Below are positions 63,134-64,000 of a DNA stretch of 64,000 nt, piece after piece; the stretch's first letter is position 1, and each line of letters begins with the position of its first letter. The notes under the pieces are model-generated. The model searched no databases and was not told the DNA's origin. It saw only the letters and a program-made list of their open reading frames with translations. The position numbers were made by a program, and so were the translations under genes. Source of the stretch: Chitinophagaceae bacterium (GTDB taxonomy: Bacteria > Bacteroidota > Bacteroidia > Chitinophagales > Chitinophagaceae); assembly GCA_020403425.1 (NCBI GenBank), contig JADBXR010000008.1, positions 1 through 64,000 on the forward strand. Direction: 5' to 3'.

Positions 63134-63141
63134 TATGTTTG
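63134..63141 (+). promoter_or_regulatory. -7 box of the dapD promoter
   Basis: TATGTTTG matches TAnnTTTG exactly and lies 14 bases before the ATG at 63156, leaving a leader of about 9 bases. This argues for 63156 rather than the longer frame from 63087 as the start. Confidence 0.5.
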
Positions 63142-63155
63142 CAAAAAATTTACGC

Positions 63156-63968
63156 ATGTCCTTACAAGCTCAGATCCAGGAAGCCTGGAGCAACCGCGAA
63201 CTTTTGAAAGATGCTGTTTATACAGATGCGGTGAAAGCCGTGATTGAAGAAGTAGACAAAGGCCGCTTGCGGGTGGCTGCCCCCACCGAACAGGGTTGGG
63301 TAGTGAATGAATGGGTGAAACAGGCCATCCTGATGTATTTCGGCATCCAGCAGATGCAGACATGGGAACTGCCTCCTTTCGAATTCTATGACAAAATGCT
63401 GTTGAAAAGCAATTACAAAGAGCTGGGCGTACGTGCCGTACCGCATGCTGTGGCCCGTTATGGTGCCTATATCGCCAAAAATGTGGTACTGATGCCCAGT
63501 TATGTGAATATCGGCGCCTATGTGGACGAGGGTTCCATGGTGGATACCTGGGCAACCGTAGGTAGTTGCGCACAGATCGGTAAAGGGGTGCACCTGAGCG
63601 GTGGCGTGGGCATCGGCGGCGTGCTGGAGCCCCTGCAGGCCAGCCCGGTGATCATCGAGGATGGCTGTTTTATCGGCAGTCGCTGTATCGTGGTGGAAGG
63701 TGTGGTGGTTGAAAAAGAAGCGGTGCTGGGAGCCAACGTGGTGCTGACCCAATCCACCAAGATCATCGATGTGAGCGGTTCTGAACCGATTGAATACAAA
63801 GGACGGGTACCGGCCCGCAGTGTGGTGATACCCGGCAGCTATAGCAAAAAATTCAATGCCGGTGAATATAGCGTCAGCTGCGCCCTCATCATAGGCCAGC
63901 GGAAGGCCAGTACCGACCTCAAGACAAGTCTGAACGACGCTCTGCGAGATTTCAACGTGAGCGCTTAA
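63156..63968 (+). CDS. dapD: Tetrahydrodipicolinate N-succinyltransferase
   Basis: This 270-aa protein has an N-terminal helical domain (AWSNRELLKDAVYTDAVKAVIEEVDKG, EWVKQAILMYF). A left-handed beta-helix of hexapeptide repeats follows: VNIGAYVDEGSMVDTWATVGSCAQIGKGVHLSGGVGIGGVLEP, IIEDGCFIGSRCIVVEG. It succinylates tetrahydrodipicolinate in the lysine/diaminopimelate pathway. The chosen start, MSLQAQIQEAW, is the usual family start. Confidence 0.93.
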   Translation: MSLQAQIQEAWSNRELLKDAVYTDAVKAVIEEVDKGRLRVAAPTEQGWVVNEWVKQAILMYFGIQQMQTWELPPFEFYDKMLLKSNYKELGVRAVPHAVARYGAYIAKNVVLMPSYVNIGAYVDEGSMVDTWATVGSCAQIGKGVHLSGGVGIGGVLEPLQASPVIIEDGCFIGSRCIVVEGVVVEKEAVLGANVVLTQSTKIIDVSGSEPIEYKGRVPARSVVIPGSYSKKFNAGEYSVSCALIIGQRKASTDLKTSLNDALRDFNVSA

Positions 63969-64000
63969 TTTCTTCTTACCATGACCATGGCCCATAGTCC

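Noticed and set aside
63162..63995. 277-aa minus-strand frame opposite dapD
   Set aside because: Its His/Phe/Thr-rich composition is the mirror of the hexapeptide-repeat coding sequence; no domain is recognisable.

Overview
The window looks like a chromosomal segment of a Bacteroidota bacterium, most likely of the Chitinophagaceae type. The evidence is a type IX secretion (T9SS) C-terminal sorting domain, a T9SS plug-domain protein, several -7 boxes of the Bacteroidota form TAnnTTTG, tandem MacB/FtsX-like permeases, a TamL-type lipoprotein and a ProRS of the archaeal/eukaryotic-like type. No rRNA, tRNA, CRISPR array, prophage or insertion sequence was recognised. One structural RNA, the SRP RNA, was found.

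Layout. 0-5 kb: a leftward operon (lipoprotein, small T9SS cargo protein, repeat protein whose reading frame is cut by a nonsense codon inside its repeats), a VTT/DedA-like membrane protein, an HMA-domain/DUF6132 pair and a paralogous lipoprotein. 5-13 kb: a DigH-like glycosyl hydrolase, a sulfide:quinone-oxidoreductase-like flavoprotein with a one-base frameshift and a duplicated 3' relic, an SGNH hydrolase, a lipid kinase, a GlxA-type regulator and a VOC/DHFR-like/DoxX operon. 13-17 kb: an L-fucose utilisation operon (GH29 fucosidase, FAH-family hydrolase, fuconolactonase, SDR). 17-19.2 kb: an RNA methyltransferase and an ECF sigma factor with a zinc-finger anti-sigma protein.

19.2-36.6 kb is the most distinctive block. 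A histidine kinase and an NtrC-type sigma-54 regulator are divergent from a tripartite ABC export locus: small membrane peptide, HlyD adaptor, ATPase, four consecutive large FtsX-like permeases, second ATPase, TolC. Each of its two transcription units is preceded by a -24/-12 (sigma-54) promoter, and upstream of each promoter lie matching TGTMC-N6/7-GKACA palindromes. The two-component system therefore probably drives both units.

36.6-64 kb: DinB, thioesterase and GNAT proteins, a small orphan gene, an S9 peptidase, a Gfo/Idh oxidoreductase, a transaldolase-like aldolase, the SRP RNA, and an envelope/housekeeping series (T9SS plug protein, LolE-like permease, TrmH, TamL, TruB, ProS, a lipoprotein, an OmpP1/FadL-like protein, an M16 peptidase pair, MiaA, a pRiA4b-ORF3-like protein, CCA transferase, GT9, a small protein, TsaC/Sua5, DapD).

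A second regulatory theme is a GTAAC-N4-GTTAC palindrome (Crp/Fnr-like spacing) in front of the HMA/DUF6132 pair, in front of the SQR-like gene and in front of that gene's 3' relic.
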